DNA of 64,000 nucleotides from Angiostrongylus vasorum (GCA_018806985.1 JADANN010000468.1:4324072-4388071); one strand, 5' to 3'. Positions 45,446 to 58,195 are shown, numbered from the stretch's first letter. Program-made: numbers and translations. Notes: a model not told the origin generated them from the letters alone.

Positions 45446-46449
45446 AGGTTAAGATTGTGATTATAAACGTCATCATTTCGCAAACGACCACTACCTCAGC
45501 GCATGGTGTTATTTATTACCAAAATCCTTTATGGTAGTGTTTTTATGACAAGAAATTAGAAACAGAGTCACATACAATATCGGAATATTCATTTCTTCGT
45601 TGGCTGTCAGCATATTTGTAAACCAGAGAAAAGCGTAGCTGTGAATGCATAATTGTTTAACTTCTTCGTCTAGAAATAACCTCTTCATCTAAAGAAACTA
45701 GTAACTTAGACGATACTACAGTTGCAGTAAATTGTAGTTTAGAGTCTCATTCTAATTCATTATGACCTACAATGCCTCTGAACTTGAATTGCATACTGGT
45801 GTAACCTACCTTTAACCCATACAGTAGTCGTCCCAATGATAATGTACCAGAGGGGTTCTCTAAACCTAATTCGGTCTAGTTTACTTAAAATCTGAGTTCT
45901 TCTCAGGTTTTTCTTGGAGCATCGTAGTTGACCGTACGTCGTCATGGAGCCTTCATCTGTCTGCTTGAATAATGGAGAACTATGGAGTTTGTCAAAAAAG
46001 TGGTCCAGCTGTGCTGTCTGATGTGTTGTAATAAATTAGCGGTATACATAGTGACAAACTTTCGGTTCATGGCGTAGACACCTGTCCTTCGGTCAACGCA
46101 TGTCGTGTCGACGTTGAACAACTCATTTTTCGCCGGTTCGTTCGCGGTTGTTGATGTTCTAGCTACCTGTCAGAAACTATAAGAATTATAGATGTTTTCA
46201 GCAATATGTATTTGCAGTCTTGTAGCAACCTCGTGTAAGCTGAATTCTACAAAACTATGTTGATTATGTACTTGTTTTCGTCTCAGGGTGGTAGATTCGC
46301 CTGTTGAGATAGCTCCAATGAAACATGAATGTTTTCTTCTTCATTGATGCTATCACGATCCACTTTTTCGTTCTCTGCTCACTTTATTTTATTTCATGGT
46401 TGAGAATATGAAGGCTACATGCGTATATATTTATATGTGTATAGATACG

Positions 46450-46715
46450 TGTGGCGTGTGGCGCAGTTTTCGGAGGCGCCCTTCAGCGCACATGTGGAAT
46501 AGGTCCCCGTGCCCATGGTCCACCAAGCCTTCTATCTTTCCGGTGTAGGCAAACTGCTACCAGACTTGTCTGGAAGGATAGCACTATTGGCTCGATACAT
46601 CGGTAGGCCACCGCGAGTCATTGTAAAGGCTAGATATGCATTCAATCACCTCCAAACGATGTTTAATGAAGTCGAAGGCATGGAACATCCCTAAGGGATA
46701 GGTCAACGCCAAGAG
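46450..46715 (+). mobile_element. SINE-C copy
   Basis: Well preserved sense copy: GTGTGGCGCAGTTTTCGGAGG, TGGCTCGATACATCGGTAGG, AGATATGCATTCAATCACC, TAGGTCAACGCCAAGAG. Confidence 0.75.
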
Positions 46716-46784
46716 CCTTACACTTTTCATTTTGATTGCATTGAAGGGGAAAACACACAACAACAATAACAGACTTAGAAGAAG

Positions 46785-46787
<3 letters not shown>

Positions 46788-46870
<83 letters not shown>
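46788..46870. repeat. (AT)n/(GA)n microsatellite
   Basis: AT dinucleotides run into GA dinucleotides. Open frames across it are artefacts. Confidence 0.95.
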
Positions 46871-46877
<7 letters not shown>

Positions 46878-47339
46878 TCTGCGTAATTCTTTTCTACAAA
46901 TTCGCAGATGAAATTGTGTTAGTTTCAACATTTCAACATTTGCAATTGTTTTCTGGGCCACCGAATGGACAAGTGGGTGCTTTTTTTTCTCAAATGAGTC
47001 TTTGACAACCGTACACCCAGACTGTTCCGAACTCTTCAATGATCTATCTGCCCATCCGAGACAGATATCGAGTCTGGAATGATTTATCAGCAGGACAGTG
47101 AAGCATCCTTGCACTATAACGCTTCCTTAGTGAAAGGCACTCCCAAAGAATTTCTGCGGTGCTCCCAACAGCATCGTAATTGTTCAAAATTTGTGTCATG
47201 GAGAACTTTTGTCCGATCCCTTACAATCTATTGAATCATCTTTTTATGTTTTTGTTTTCATATAGCCTTCTATTATACACCCTAATGCTTAGTTGAAAAT
47301 TGTTGTAAATAGTTTTAGTTATGTTAAATGATAAGATAC

Positions 47340-47575
47340 GCCGTGCATTCGATTACATTCAGCATTGCAGTGATGGCCGAATGCATATTTTACTTGTAGG
47401 ATGACTCATGGGGGGCCTACCGATGTATAAAATCAGTGCTATTTTATCCTTCCTAATAATACAGCCATTGGTGAGCTCCTCAAGAACAAGGTTGGTTAGC
47501 CCTTGTCAAACCACCGACCACATGTGCACTGAAATGCACCGTCAATCATTGCACTATGTGACTTTGTTAAGAAGA
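47340..47575 (-). mobile_element. SINE-C copy
   Basis: Inverted, diverged: GCATTCGATTACATTCAGC, GGCCTACCGATGTATAAAAT and GGTTGGTTAGCCCTTG blocks match the reverse complement of the family. Confidence 0.5.
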
Positions 47576-48984
47576 GTTATTTTTTAAAGAAGTAAATTTT
47601 TTGTCCTAACACTTTTCTATAGCTATCGTCTTCAATTTCCAAAAATTTTCTCCGCTATTCCCCCATTGTGTCGAGAGCAATAAAAGAGTTGAGTAGCGGG
47701 AACGAGCACTATAATAGCATTCCATAATGGTCGATAGGCAGTGAAGAGGTCTTAAGAGACCATTTAGGTCATTTATCATGACATTAATAATCTTTCGGGG
47801 GCACAAGCAAGTCCGAACATAAAAACTCGAATAAATCAAATCTAATCCCCTCGCGTCACAAACCCCTCAGTCGAGTTGCTTTGCCAGACTGGTAGTAGAA
47901 GCAACAGCAGCATCAACCGCAGTTAACGCGAGAAAGTGGCGTTGGCACTTATTGGGCTAGTGGTCCCAAGCATTGATAACTACTAGTGAGAAATAACCAG
48001 TGGTTGTATCTACTTTTATTCTGACAAGTCCTAGAGATTCTCATCCCAAAACTTGGAGATCAAAGAAAGTAAACTTTACTATCGTTGGAAATTTGCCTTA
48101 TTCTACAGACCTTTTGTCATTAGGAAATTCAAAAACAAAATGTGAGTGGATTCACAGAATAAGGCGAATTTGTTTAGAAGACACTTATCCAAATACATTC
48201 ATTTGTAATGCACAATCTCAGTGCAAGAAAATTTTCGTGTTGAAGACCATTGCAAACTTCAACTTCAACTGAATCAAAGTTTCTTCCATCGGCTCACAGT
48301 GACATTTCCGTACTAATCAGGAGAGGTCATGAAGACGAAGGGCTGCTTTTCATAAATTATCTTATCAGATAGGAACACGATATGAGCAAAGCAGTGCACT
48401 TCAATGGGCTTATCTAACAGACTGATTCTTTTCCTCGAGGACTCGATTTCAAAACTCTCGAGGCATTCTGGATTAAATGCTAGAATCCGAAAATGAACCG
48501 CAGGGAGGAATGCCTCATTATCGCGCGTGATATTGGGCAGTATATAAGCCTGTTATTCTGATGAGATGGGCACATTACGATTCCATGTGAACTCTGTGCT
48601 GTTGGTCTCCACGTGACATATTTAGTGGAAGACTCATAGAAAGCGGTGAGTGCGCAAAGGCTCTTTGTTCAATGTGATTGAAATTTTGGCTCAGCATTTT
48701 CTCTGTTTGGTTATGGAGGTGTTTGACCGTGTAGATTGCAGTCAACTTGACCTTTCCATGCTCTGAGGAAGGCGAAATCCGCCGAAACGTGAGCTTGTAC
48801 GTAAATAAAGAAATAACACCTCGTGTTTGCTAAACAGAAGCAGAAAGAATTATACTTAGTGTAGTTCCTATAGCATTTGTTAGATTGGAGACCTAAAATT
48901 CAAGAATGATGTTACCCTTTTAATATAGATCTAATAGGAACTAAAGGTTTTTTTTGTAAGTTTGTTGCAACAATCTGTGCCTTT
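47576..48984. other. Non-coding stretch with E repeat
   Basis: Holds an inverted E-repeat copy at about 48545-48830 (GAGGAAGGCGAAATCCGCCG then AAACGTGAGC). An open frame at 48000-48272 has no splice support or family match. Confidence 0.35.
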
Positions 48985-49470
48985 TATCTATTGCCCATTA
49001 TTTTTTCGTGGTTGGGTATTGTGTGAAATACAAGCACAGTGATGCTGAGATATTTCCAGAACATCGACCTAAGGCCAGGTCGAACCGCGGCTATCTTTTT
49101 CGGAGGCTCACGTGTTACGCACGGCATCACTAAGGTCCTCCTTCTGCGTTTCTCTCAGCCAGTCTTTTTACCTTAACGGTGCCATCAGCAATCACCCTTC
49201 AACGGGAATGATCTGGAGAGCAAAATCGGCCTTAAATCTAGTTAAGCTGATGGGGCTGTAGTCGAAGTCGTTCCCACTGATGGCTAATCGCTAATGGCAC
49301 AGTTAGGGTAAAAAATAGCCTGCTGAAATAAAGGTAAAACGAGGGTCTCAGTAGTGTAATGGATGACACGCGAGCATCCGGAAAAGCTAATCGCGGTTCC
49401 ATCCGGCGCTAGCTCCAATTTCTGGAAATATCTTAGCATCATTGTGATTGTATTTCATGCAATATTTTCA
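48985..49470. mobile_element. Third inverted SINE-A pair
   Basis: An antisense copy (about 48985-49250) and a sense copy (about 49255-49470) meet near 49253. The sense copy has AGTGTAATGGATGACACGCG (A-box region) and TCGCGGTTCCATCCGG (B-box-like). Both are more diverged than the pairs at 23 and 45 kb. Confidence 0.65.
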
Positions 49471-52024
49471 TCTCATTTTCCACGTTGGCGATCATACCGA
49501 CAGGCAGCTAGATTCTTCGTGACTCTTCTAGTTTAGGTTTTCAACATATTTTACCCTTTTTTTTAACACAACACTATGTGACAAGGGTTTTATCACTTTG
49601 TAAATCCTACAGGATGTTATCGAACCGAAATATAATTGAGCACTCTTTTATGGGCGTCACTTTTCCTTCCAAGTAACTCAAAATGTTCTTCGACAGTTTA
49701 GTAGGTCTAATATATCTAGGAAAGAGTTTTCTTTTACATTTGATAACTAAAGAGCCTAAAAGTCTTCACGCCAGTTGCGGACAACTCGCATTAGCCTCAG
49801 GTGACGAAAATGTCCATCTTGTGTTTGCCTTCAGGCTAATCGTACTTGTTTTTTCCTCTTATGTGCTATAATATTGACCGTTCTAAAAAGATGCTACTCC
49901 AAAAGCAGAATATCTTGAGAATACGAGAGATGAGGAAGTATCTTCTATAGAAGCGCGATGAATACATATCGAGTTAGTTTCGTAAGATGCGGACAAGTGT
50001 TTTTGTGTATGACAAACTCGCTCGTGTTTCGGACGTCGCAATATACATCAACCTGCCTCCCGAAGTAAAGTTATTTACACTTAACGCAAGATAAATCGTT
50101 AGATGTCGATCCATCCATTAGGGAGACGCTATGCATTTGACACCAATCGTAGCATCTTAGTGGTTATGGAGTTCATATTTGGCGTAGGCATGGTGACTAG
50201 GACTTGCAGAGGTTACGGATTCGTCGGGTAAGTGTTTCTGTCTCTTACCAATTATTCGATCTCGGACAGAAGGCAACCTCTGTTAGCTCGAGGAAGAGAA
50301 TTGAACCATGAAATATTTCTGTATTGCACGGTGCCTCTAACCAATTCGCACCAAGCCTCTTTTGAAGTTCATATGTAATTTATCTACTCGGGCATCACTT
50401 TCATCTACAGTTACTGTATCGGCTAGAGAAACGTTTTCTTGAGCAAAATGAAGTGAAAGAGGATAGAAGAAGAGTAGAAGTGTAACTTCACTAACACACA
50501 TCACCTTACCGGTATCAGTAAAAGATTTGGTGCAGAATTTTCAGTTTTCCATTACCGAAGCCAATCTAAGTGGTAAGATAGTGTTAGGTTTCTATAGGCA
50601 AACCAACTCACCGATTTCAATCAAGCAAAGCTACCACCATTTGCTCAATGAAAGTCTTTTTCCGATTCAAAGCAAACAGATTTTTCGAGCGAAAAAGAAA
50701 CTACAGTAACACTTGTCATTTGCTTGTATGTTCTTTAGCGTGTTTGTGTTTTGAAGCATCGTTAGGAAGACTAGTGATCGAAACTCTACGTGTATCCGAT
50801 GAAATGTCGGCGATGCTTATTTTTTCGGTTTGCAAGTGGGGTTGTATTGGATTTCACATTGTAATTTTGTTTCTACGAACGGATCATCTTAACAGATAAG
50901 CAGCTCTCATCTTTCTTATTCGATAAGAAATTTTTATCATTTCACCATTGTATCACTTTGCCTGTGAATTCAAAGTCAATTTAGGCCTATGTAATTGTGA
51001 AGTGATTGAAGGAGTGAGAGATTCTCATATCAGCGACTGAGAGCACGCTTTTTCAGACTTCAGTTCTTTTTGTTCGTTGTTTTTCCCAAGACGTTCTCAG
51101 ATTAGCACTCTATTTTTTGTCCTCATTTACTGTCACGTGCATATTTCATTAAAAGTCAGTTTTTTCTCCAGTGTCCTATTTTAAACAGCCATTCCAATTA
51201 TAGAAGACACTGGTTTCAATACTTTAATACTTACGTTCTTCCAAAATCTTTAGTGGACATTCCAGATTTTTCTCTAGTTGTTCTTGTTTTTTAGGCTTCT
51301 TGGTGCTTCGTACTGATTTCGTAATCCTTTGATCCTTTTCAGCTTTTCAGCATAGCATTTTCAATGAACTCAATAAAGACGGATTGTTTCGAAACATGTG
51401 AGTGAAAGCGGATGTAGAACCAGCACATTTTTTAAAGAAATACTGAATTTGGCAATAAGATTGAATTAAAAGGGGATATAAACCTTGCAAACCTTGCTTT
51501 GTAGAGATAAGTAACCCAGTAGGATTTTTCTTTTTACGACATTTAGCCTTCTAAAGCCTAATGTTTTGAGCATTGTAAAAAGTTAATGAAAATATATGAG
51601 CGTCGAAACTCAGTTGTATGACAGTTCAATGAGAATATAGGCTAAAGTTTACAGTGACACAGATGTAAATAGAATAAGTAAAGGATTCGTACGAAAAATC
51701 GGAAGAACACTGGGCAGGATTCTACCAAGAGCATAAATTTCGGTCCATATGCTGTGTGTGTGCAACTACAAGAGCGTTGCGATAGCATCTAATTTTTTTA
51801 ACATTTTTCATTTATACTTGTCCATCACTTAACTGTTTAGTCTCCGTTGGCAATAATTTGGCTTCTTAACTAGTTTTCTTAACCCTTCAATTAGTTCTCA
51901 TTTGTTTTTGATAGTTTTGATCACTTTGCCAACGGAAAAGAGGTAACCAGCGCCGATTGTCCATTGAAGGCTGATTTTTTTAACTTATCACTTTCGTTAT
52001 CGTGAACCTGATATTGCTGTCTAT
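49471..52024. other. Non-coding stretch
   Basis: Contains a degenerate SINE-C-like segment (about 50100-50345, minus) and an E-repeat fragment (51340-51430). The exon-like FNELNKDGLF segment at 51.36-51.41 kb is part of that repeat. No gene was supported. Confidence 0.35.
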
Positions 52025-52170
52025 GAGTTTAACATGGCAGAGTATTATGTGAGATACAGCTACAATGGCGCTAAGATATTTGCAAAACGCAGATCCCAAG
52101 CCAGACTTGAACTCTTAACTACCCTTTTCGAAGGATCACGTTTTACCCACTGCACCACTGTTTTTTAATC
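52025..52170 (-). mobile_element. SINE-A fragment
   Basis: GGCGCTAAGATATTTGCAAA and following CTTGAACTCTTAACTACCC match the reverse complement of the promoter region and tail of SINE-A. Confidence 0.5.
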
Positions 52171-52509
52171 CTAATCACTGTTGTTGCATTTCACGTTACA
52201 TACAATATCTTTTCACGTCTCAATCTGCAACTTTGTTTTCTCCAAGCCTTTTCTGAAGTATTTTTTATCACCCGTTTCATCATCGACAGCTTTCGGCAGC
52301 TTTACTGTTATTGTTTATTACTGGGTGATCCAAGCGATTCGAGTGATTCGAGAGGTCACCACTGAAGTCTCCATTTCCAACCTCGTCTCATTGGCATCTA
52401 AACATGAATTGGTCAGTGTTTCAGTTCAAAGAAAAACCTTGAACATCTGCTTCTAAAATTTGAATTTATTTAAGATCGTCGTAAATAATTAACATTTTCT
52501 TGGATTACT

Positions 52510-52725
52510 AGGCTAAAACGAGGATAGTGAGGAGATTTATTCAGCTAACAATTCAACGTCATCGCCCTCTTCAGAATCGAGTTGATTCGAGTCGGCAGTC
52601 CACAGTTATTCGCATCCTCTCGATGTGGGTCTTCCACTCAGCAGCGTCTGTGACCTTGCAATGTCGATATCGCTCGGATGTTCCGACTCCTTCAGTTAGC
52701 TGGACGAAATAGGGTATTCTTGGTA
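52510..52725 (-). other. Unclassified coding-like fragment
   Basis: Open on both strands. The minus-strand reading (YFVQLTEGVGTSERYRHCKV, then TDAAEWKTHIERM) looks more like a retroelement C-terminus. The plus-strand reading resembles part of an Ig domain (SVTLQCRYRSDVPTPSVSW) but ends in a stop with no donor. No firm call. Confidence 0.2.
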
Positions 52726-52779
52726 AATAGTATTATCCTTTCAATAGCGTGTTTCTGTCCCTATCTGTGAAACGAAAGC

Positions 52780-53045
52780 GTAGAGGGGCGGGTAGCGATG
52801 TAACTAGAGATACCTGCACTAGAAAAGTGGTCTTTGGTCCGACCACGCGCCCCAGGTCAATCAAACCTCCTATCCTTTCGCTGTTGTCAAATTGATGCCA
52901 TGCTTGTCTGGGAAGACAAAAACACGATGAATCAACCGCAAGTTATTGTCTAGACCAAACATGCATTCAGTCTACAATACGATGTTATGGGTGGAGTCAA
53001 ATACATGTCGCATCCATGAGGGTTTGATCAACTCTGAATGCTCCG
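52780..53045 (+). mobile_element. SINE-C copy (diverged)
   Basis: GTTGTCAAATTGATGCCATGC, TGGGAAGACAAA and GAGGGTTTGATCAACTCTGA match the family order. Confidence 0.55.
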
Positions 53046-54497
53046 TTGTTTATCGTTATGAAGGAAACATTCAAGTTTCTGCGTCATATAGCAAGGTATG
53101 GCCAACCAATGAGCCCAAATAGTAGGCTGTTTCATGTCTTTATCGCTAAGTCCTCGATGGAGTTGTAAATTAACTAAGAGTCATTTGTTCTCCTTTGCTC
53201 AGTTTTAATGCTAGGTTGTTCATCACATTAACATTCCATCATATTGTACATAGCCAGAACATTCGGTTCTTTTTGAAGTGTACAATGGAATCGTTAATCG
53301 CTTTTCTGAATATTGTTTTCTTTAGGACCAACTGACGACTAGTTTTTTTTCCCACCAGTGCTGTCGAAATATAGGTGGGACATTTCGTTTTACCCTGACA
53401 ATGCATGATGTTATAGGAACGATCACATTAGTAAGGTAAGGCTGGTATAACTACCGATCATCGAAACAGTGATATCTTCGGCCCGCCATGGTTGAGGATA
53501 AACCTTGGCCTTTTGTCCAATATTGTATTAGCCTTCTATATGGCTCCGGTGGACAAGATGTAGAGAAGAAAGCAGGATAAACTGAGTTTGAGCTTCTGAT
53601 GTCACGCAAGACTTCCCTTTCCTCTTGTACAATGACGTGGTTACGCTGGTTTTTCTTTTAATCAAGAAACATGTATTCTGAAAAGTAGCGAGTGATTATT
53701 GGCGAGTGTGTTGATGAGGATTACAGAATTATACACATCTTCTGGTCTAGTTCTGTCTAAAACAGCTGCTATGTGGTTTTTTCAAACGACAAGGTGGCAT
53801 ATGGAGCTTTGTGTTGAAGACCAGTGGTTCATTATTCTTTTTTTGTTATAACACCGTAACATGTAGGGAAGCTGGTGAAATAAAGATTGAAGAAGTCAAG
53901 GATGAGTTTCTTCGTTATTCTAATATGGTACGGTCCCAACGTTATGAGTCATTTTGACGTTGTACTTGTGAAGTCTCAGAGGTCTTACATTTGTGTCTTC
54001 CTCCCTCCCAAAAATTCAAACAGAACCTTTAACCACTACTGCTCCTTTTTTTCTTTTCCAGATCTGTTTTCGTTGTTTCTTTGGGGAACCTTGTAAGCAT
54101 GGCAGTTAATAGCTTTCTGTAGCTCGTGTCAGCCTATCAGCTAAAGACTTTCTGGCGACAATTGTCTTTTAGTGGATTGCATTCTCCCGGTTTTGCCATC
54201 ACTCCTATGGAATGAAGCATGGAATGGAAATGTTGAGTTGTGTTGTCGATAGTTTCGACGACAGCATACCACAAAAAATCGCCAAAAAAAGCAGTTCCAG
54301 TTGAACGTAGTTTTATAGCTTCGATTCATAGCATAGTGGTTTTATCCTCGTGAAGTAAGAAATTTGAACGAACGTTGATCCAATGCTATGTGGATTTTTG
54401 GTTTAATATTAGCATCAAAACTTTTTTTATACACGACTCATCATCACATCTGCTGTGCGAGTTTCAACACCTCTTGCATTCAGTTCTTTTTATTCGC

Positions 54498-54725
54498 ATT
54501 TATCGTCCACAAAGGCCTTGGGATATTTCGCGTGTTGTTTCGGCCGCTGCTTCAGTATATTATCTGCTCTATGAATGCCATAGAATGCTGATCGATTTGA
54601 TTCTTTCTGCAATCTTGGAGAGAGCCGAGCTAAGGAGCTCTAACGTGGATCGAAGTGAGCGCTGAGGGGGATCAAATTAGCGTCTTGCTTGGATAGACTA
54701 TCATTAGCCATTGTGCTACCCCCTC
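54498..54725 (-). mobile_element. SINE-B copy
   Basis: Matches the 8.5-8.8 kb copy through ATTTATCGTCCACAAAGG, ATTTCGCGTGTTGTT and CTGCAATCTTGG. On the minus strand it starts with GGGTAGCACAATGGCTAATG and a B-box-like TTTGATCCCCC. Confidence 0.65.
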
Positions 54726-55925
54726 CTCTCATCAAAACTTTACAGTGAATATACCTGGATATCTGAGCTGCTCCTTCTTACAAAAGGGCTCTAGTGGAGT
54801 CTTTGTTCAGCTGATACGCCGCTTTTTATCCCGTATATTTTACTCATAGTCTTGAGAATCCTATCCCACAGCGGCCGCAGCACAATCAGTCGCTCGTGTT
54901 CAACAAATGGAGCATTAGCACTTCGCGACCAGTTTTTTGTCTAGAGTGGTCAAAGTTTCTAATTTCGTTTTTTTTGTCGGCCAACAGATGGAAATATTTT
55001 TGTGCGGGCGGTAATAACGTAACCAATGATACTCCACTCAGGTGTGTTCGCTGCTAGTTCAAGCTTTTTTCCACGCATCGAAAACGATGGGGTCTATTTC
55101 ATTACGGCACTCTCTATCAGTCGACTTGCATGTCCGGTCCAACGTCAAGAAAATGTTTTTCAAATTGCGAGTTTTCGCGCGTATTCTTAATAGTCACATT
55201 AATTCTGACAACCTTTCACACACTTCATTCCTTTTGAATGCAACGCGACTACAATATGCTGTTGTTCAGAGGTCAGCGTGAAACAACTGTCCATATATTC
55301 ATTATAAATACAGACCGTCACTATAAACGTTCTAAATTTTGATGTCGTAAACAAGTCCCGATTTTTTTAGAAAATGGCAGCTCCGTACTCGTCTTACTTA
55401 TTGTGGCTTATTCCGAAATTAAAGGAATGAGGCGCTTCATTTCACTGCTTTAGAAAGAAATACGCATTCAGTCTCAGCAAGATCCGTCATGGTAGTTGGT
55501 CATACTTACAAGTAACTTTTTAGGCGCTGTAATGATGTGCGTTGTGCTTATGCGCTCTAGGAGATTCTGCCTTCTTACATTATTGTAGGCCCTTAGAAGA
55601 TTCAACGTGGGAGATATAATCCGCATAGCCAAAAACACCCTAGTTGGTGTGCATGAATATACATAGGTTAGACTGGGGAGTGGAAGCCATTCTAACGCAA
55701 AAGAGGCAGAAGATCCATCTCCTTGTTCCGCCTTTTCCTGGAAGAAGTAAAAGGTCGTTTTCTGTTAGCGATTATTCTTGTATTCTTCTGCTAAGGACCG
55801 CCACCACATAGCCTCTCGAATTGTCGGCTACGGCTATGCATGCTTTTGTGAGAGGGGACTGTGTAGTAATCACTTTTTCGTTCTTTCTCTTTTTTCAAAA
55901 TGTTATTCTTCTGTAGATTTTTTAT
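54726..55925. other. Non-coding stretch
   Basis: Short open frames only. Nothing recognised. Confidence 0.35.
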
Positions 55926-55933
55926 AATCTCTT

Positions 55934-56122
55934 TTGGATAAAGCGTTAACCAACCTTCTCTTGTCTTATCGAGTTGTTTCGGAAACGACAATGGAACTTA
56001 TCCCATTGTTTGGCTCATTTACGAAAGGCGATTTTAGCGGAACGTTTGCAAGCGATGACATCGGGAGAATGCGAACTCACAAACCTCTTCATAATAGTGT
56101 CGTCAATAGAAGTGAAAATTAA
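55934..56122 (+). pseudogene. Possible LTR-retrotransposon integrase fragment
   Basis: A 62-codon frame begins DKALTNLLLSYRVVSETTME, resembling the segment after the integrase core of Gypsy-type elements (typically L..FL..YR.TPH.TTG.SP). The TTG/SP part is not conserved and nothing else of an element was found nearby, so the call is weak. Confidence 0.28.
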
Positions 56123-56307
56123 GCACTAGCCGTTGATATTACTTCACCCACCACCCTTAGAATTTCCCTCATCAAAGCACTCAATACCCACGTTCACTTG
56201 TGTTAAGATGCTTGGAAGCCTGGAGAGCAACTAAGATTGTCCTACCTGTGAAGAACAAAGGGGAATAATTCCAAAGACTATTTAAAGACTCATATAAATC
56301 TCCCATG

Positions 56308-56450
56308 TCCGACTTTCTATTAACCTCGGCATTGATTGAACAAGTGTAAAAAAATAAAAAGTAAAAAAATAGAAAAAAGTATAAAAAAATCTCTAGTAAA
56401 AATAAAAAATCATAAAAAATGAAATAAATCATAAAATAAATCATATAAAT
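56308..56450. repeat. MITE-like arm and A-rich tract
   Basis: GACTTTCTATTAACCTCGGC at about 56311-56330 matches the arms of the MITE at 62.9 kb. It is followed by an A-rich AAAAAATAAA/ATAAAT tract. Confidence 0.45.
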
Positions 56451-57242
56451 CTATCTCTATATCTACCTGATCAAAATCGTTTAAATCACAAATAGTGGTG
56501 CCATGAATGGCTTACAATTTTCTCCTATTCTATAAGAAATATTAATGCCAAACCTTCCTTGTCTCCAGCTAGATTTGTCTTCAATATAAATATAGTCATT
56601 TTTTAGACAGCCAAATCTTAATTCTTACATAACAAGTGTTTTCAACAACAGAAAATCATTTGATGATTTTTTTTTCCTTTCTTCCTTTCTCTTCCTTCTT
56701 TTTTCTTTCTTTCATTTCAATCATAATCATTTTTTTGTGTGGTAGTGTATGCATATCAGACGTAAATTACATAAAATTTAGTGGAAGTTTCGTTATGATC
56801 GGGAATCCACCCTATGATTGAAATCCTTTTCCAAAAGCTCATCTCGAAACTTTTGACTAATCTAAAAGATGTTTTTTTATAAATTATAGGACAGAATTAT
56901 ACGAAGGATAGGATGAAACAAGGACGTTACTAGTTGTGAAACAACTAGTTTGTGTTTTCGGTCACCCAAAGATGTTCATCTCTCGTTGTTGCTGCTGGCG
57001 TACCCTTATTTTCTTTCTTTGTTTTTATTACCTTAAATAACTTCAGGTGATATATCTCCCAAATAACTATTGTATCTTTGCATGACCTCCAGAATTTAAG
57101 CAGTTGGCATGGTTTCTTATTGATGAAAAAACGTAAACCATAAACCGACAACCTCACACTGATGGTCAGTTGCAATTTAATGGTGACAAACTATTCGTAT
57201 GATATATTTTGTTTCTTCGATCTCTTTTAGTAGCTTGGATAG

Positions 57243-57474
57243 TGGGGTGAAGCTCTTACGAGCGCTCACTTTGGTGTCCAACGGTCACCATACAAAGTGG
57301 ATTATTATGATTCTACAACAAACCATATGAAAAATTATATGGAAAGCAGTATGAAAGTGATGTTATCGATACTTCATGAGGCTTACAAAGACGAAGTGGC
57401 CAGATTTCCTTTTTGATAAGTATGACTCCGCCCAGAGTTATTCGCCGCCTCTACCGCCGCCGCTACTACGGTAG
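57243..57474 (+). other. Unrecognised coding-like fragment with a T-tract frameshift
   Basis: A frame from 57243 reads SAHFGVQRSPYKVDYYDSTT and later MLSILHEAYKDEVARFPF, then stops at TGA after a T5 run (about 57408-57412). With one T fewer, the frame would continue DKYDSAQSYSPPLPPPLLR to a stop at 57472. Composition looks coding, but I do not recognise the family and the acceptor is poor. Confidence 0.3.
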
Positions 57475-57784
57475 ATTAATGATCGTCGATGACACGCTGT
57501 GTGTTAATGGAAAAACAACACAAACTACAACGAACGAGGTGTTCTACGTTTTAATGGAAAATAAACTGTATGAGAATAACTGGTTAGGATCATCGTGGAT
57601 TGAACAGGTGCTCGTCTAGCAGTAACGATTGAGTAAAATGTCATACAATGCACAAGTTATGAAGAAGATGTATGAAAATTTCTATGTAACTAGTGGTAGA
57701 AATGAGGAGATTTTTTTCAACAAAGACGGCCCACCATAGATCGATAGTGGGTGGCGTTGTTTAGTATCAAAGTGAGTTGAAATT

Positions 57785-57837
57785 CGGGCAGGATTCGCGA
57801 TGATAAATCGCCAGCTCTGCCCGAGGGCCGCTTCGGC
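57785..57837. other. Two adjacent GC-rich hairpins
   Basis: CGGGCAG (57785-57791) pairs with CTGCCCG (57817-57823), enclosing an inner stem GCGAT/ATCGC with a GATAA loop. A second hairpin GCCG-CTT-CGGC follows at about 57827-57837. They stand out against AT-rich surroundings. A minus-strand frame also covers the segment, so structure and coding cannot be separated by eye. Confidence 0.4.
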
Positions 57838-58195
57838 GTATATGCTTTTAAATGTCCACAGCCCCACCACATCGAATTTCTCCATTGGCGTGTTTTTTTT
57901 AGTGTGGCAATAACTTTAATTTTTAAAATTTCCTTAAATTTATCGATTGTTCAAGCATACCGCCATGGCTTGTTAGTTTCTTAGTTTTCTTCTCTACCTT
58001 GCTTCTTAACTGAAGATTATTGTACAGAGATTCGTAACGAGCAGGGGAATCTGAAAGATCATCACTAAGGAGAAATTGGATTCAAGCAAATGGTTAAAAA
58101 CGTAGAAACTGTTATAAACCATAACATCGCTTGCCACGGGTTTGGTTTCCGTGGCTGCTAACCGTTCGATTGTGATATTTTAAAGTTTGTTTTGC

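Larger units (their letters stand above)
39550..53928 (+). pseudogene. Probable decayed PP2A B''-type subunit gene (PPP2R3C/RSA-1-like)
   Basis: PPP2R3C-type subunits are EF-hand regulators of protein phosphatase 2A. Collinear pieces resemble human PPP2R3C: 39550-39648 (FYIRVDEQKSEEEE against FYYRLPAEDE), 40228-40271 (WLKEGITPYED against EEAMINYEN), 41920-41953 joined across an R1 insertion to 42340-42404 (EFFSAFRFCK, then SNRYSSYVEFFYEYMKRF, against QFFTAKVFAK and GRISIMQFFNYVM), 43093-43138 (ARILDDIFVRESARL against SFLDDLLELRDEEL), 44285-44369 (EF-hand SDRNDDQLLSSDEL against DKDHNGMLSKEEL) and 53868-53928 (EIKIEEVKDEF against VSFQDVKDEIF). Stops follow pieces 1, 4 and 5, and the intervening exons were not found. 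Each match is short, so this could be partly chance. Collinearity and the interrupted exon argue for a relic. Confidence 0.42.

Noticed and set aside
51357..51412. Exon-like segment resembling an EF-hand (FNELNKDGLF)
   Set aside because: It coincides with an E-family repeat whose other copies carry the same nucleotide core, so it is not coding.
52620..52712. Ig-domain-like plus-strand reading
   Set aside because: It ends in a stop without a usable donor, the minus strand is equally open, and no neighbouring Ig exons were found.
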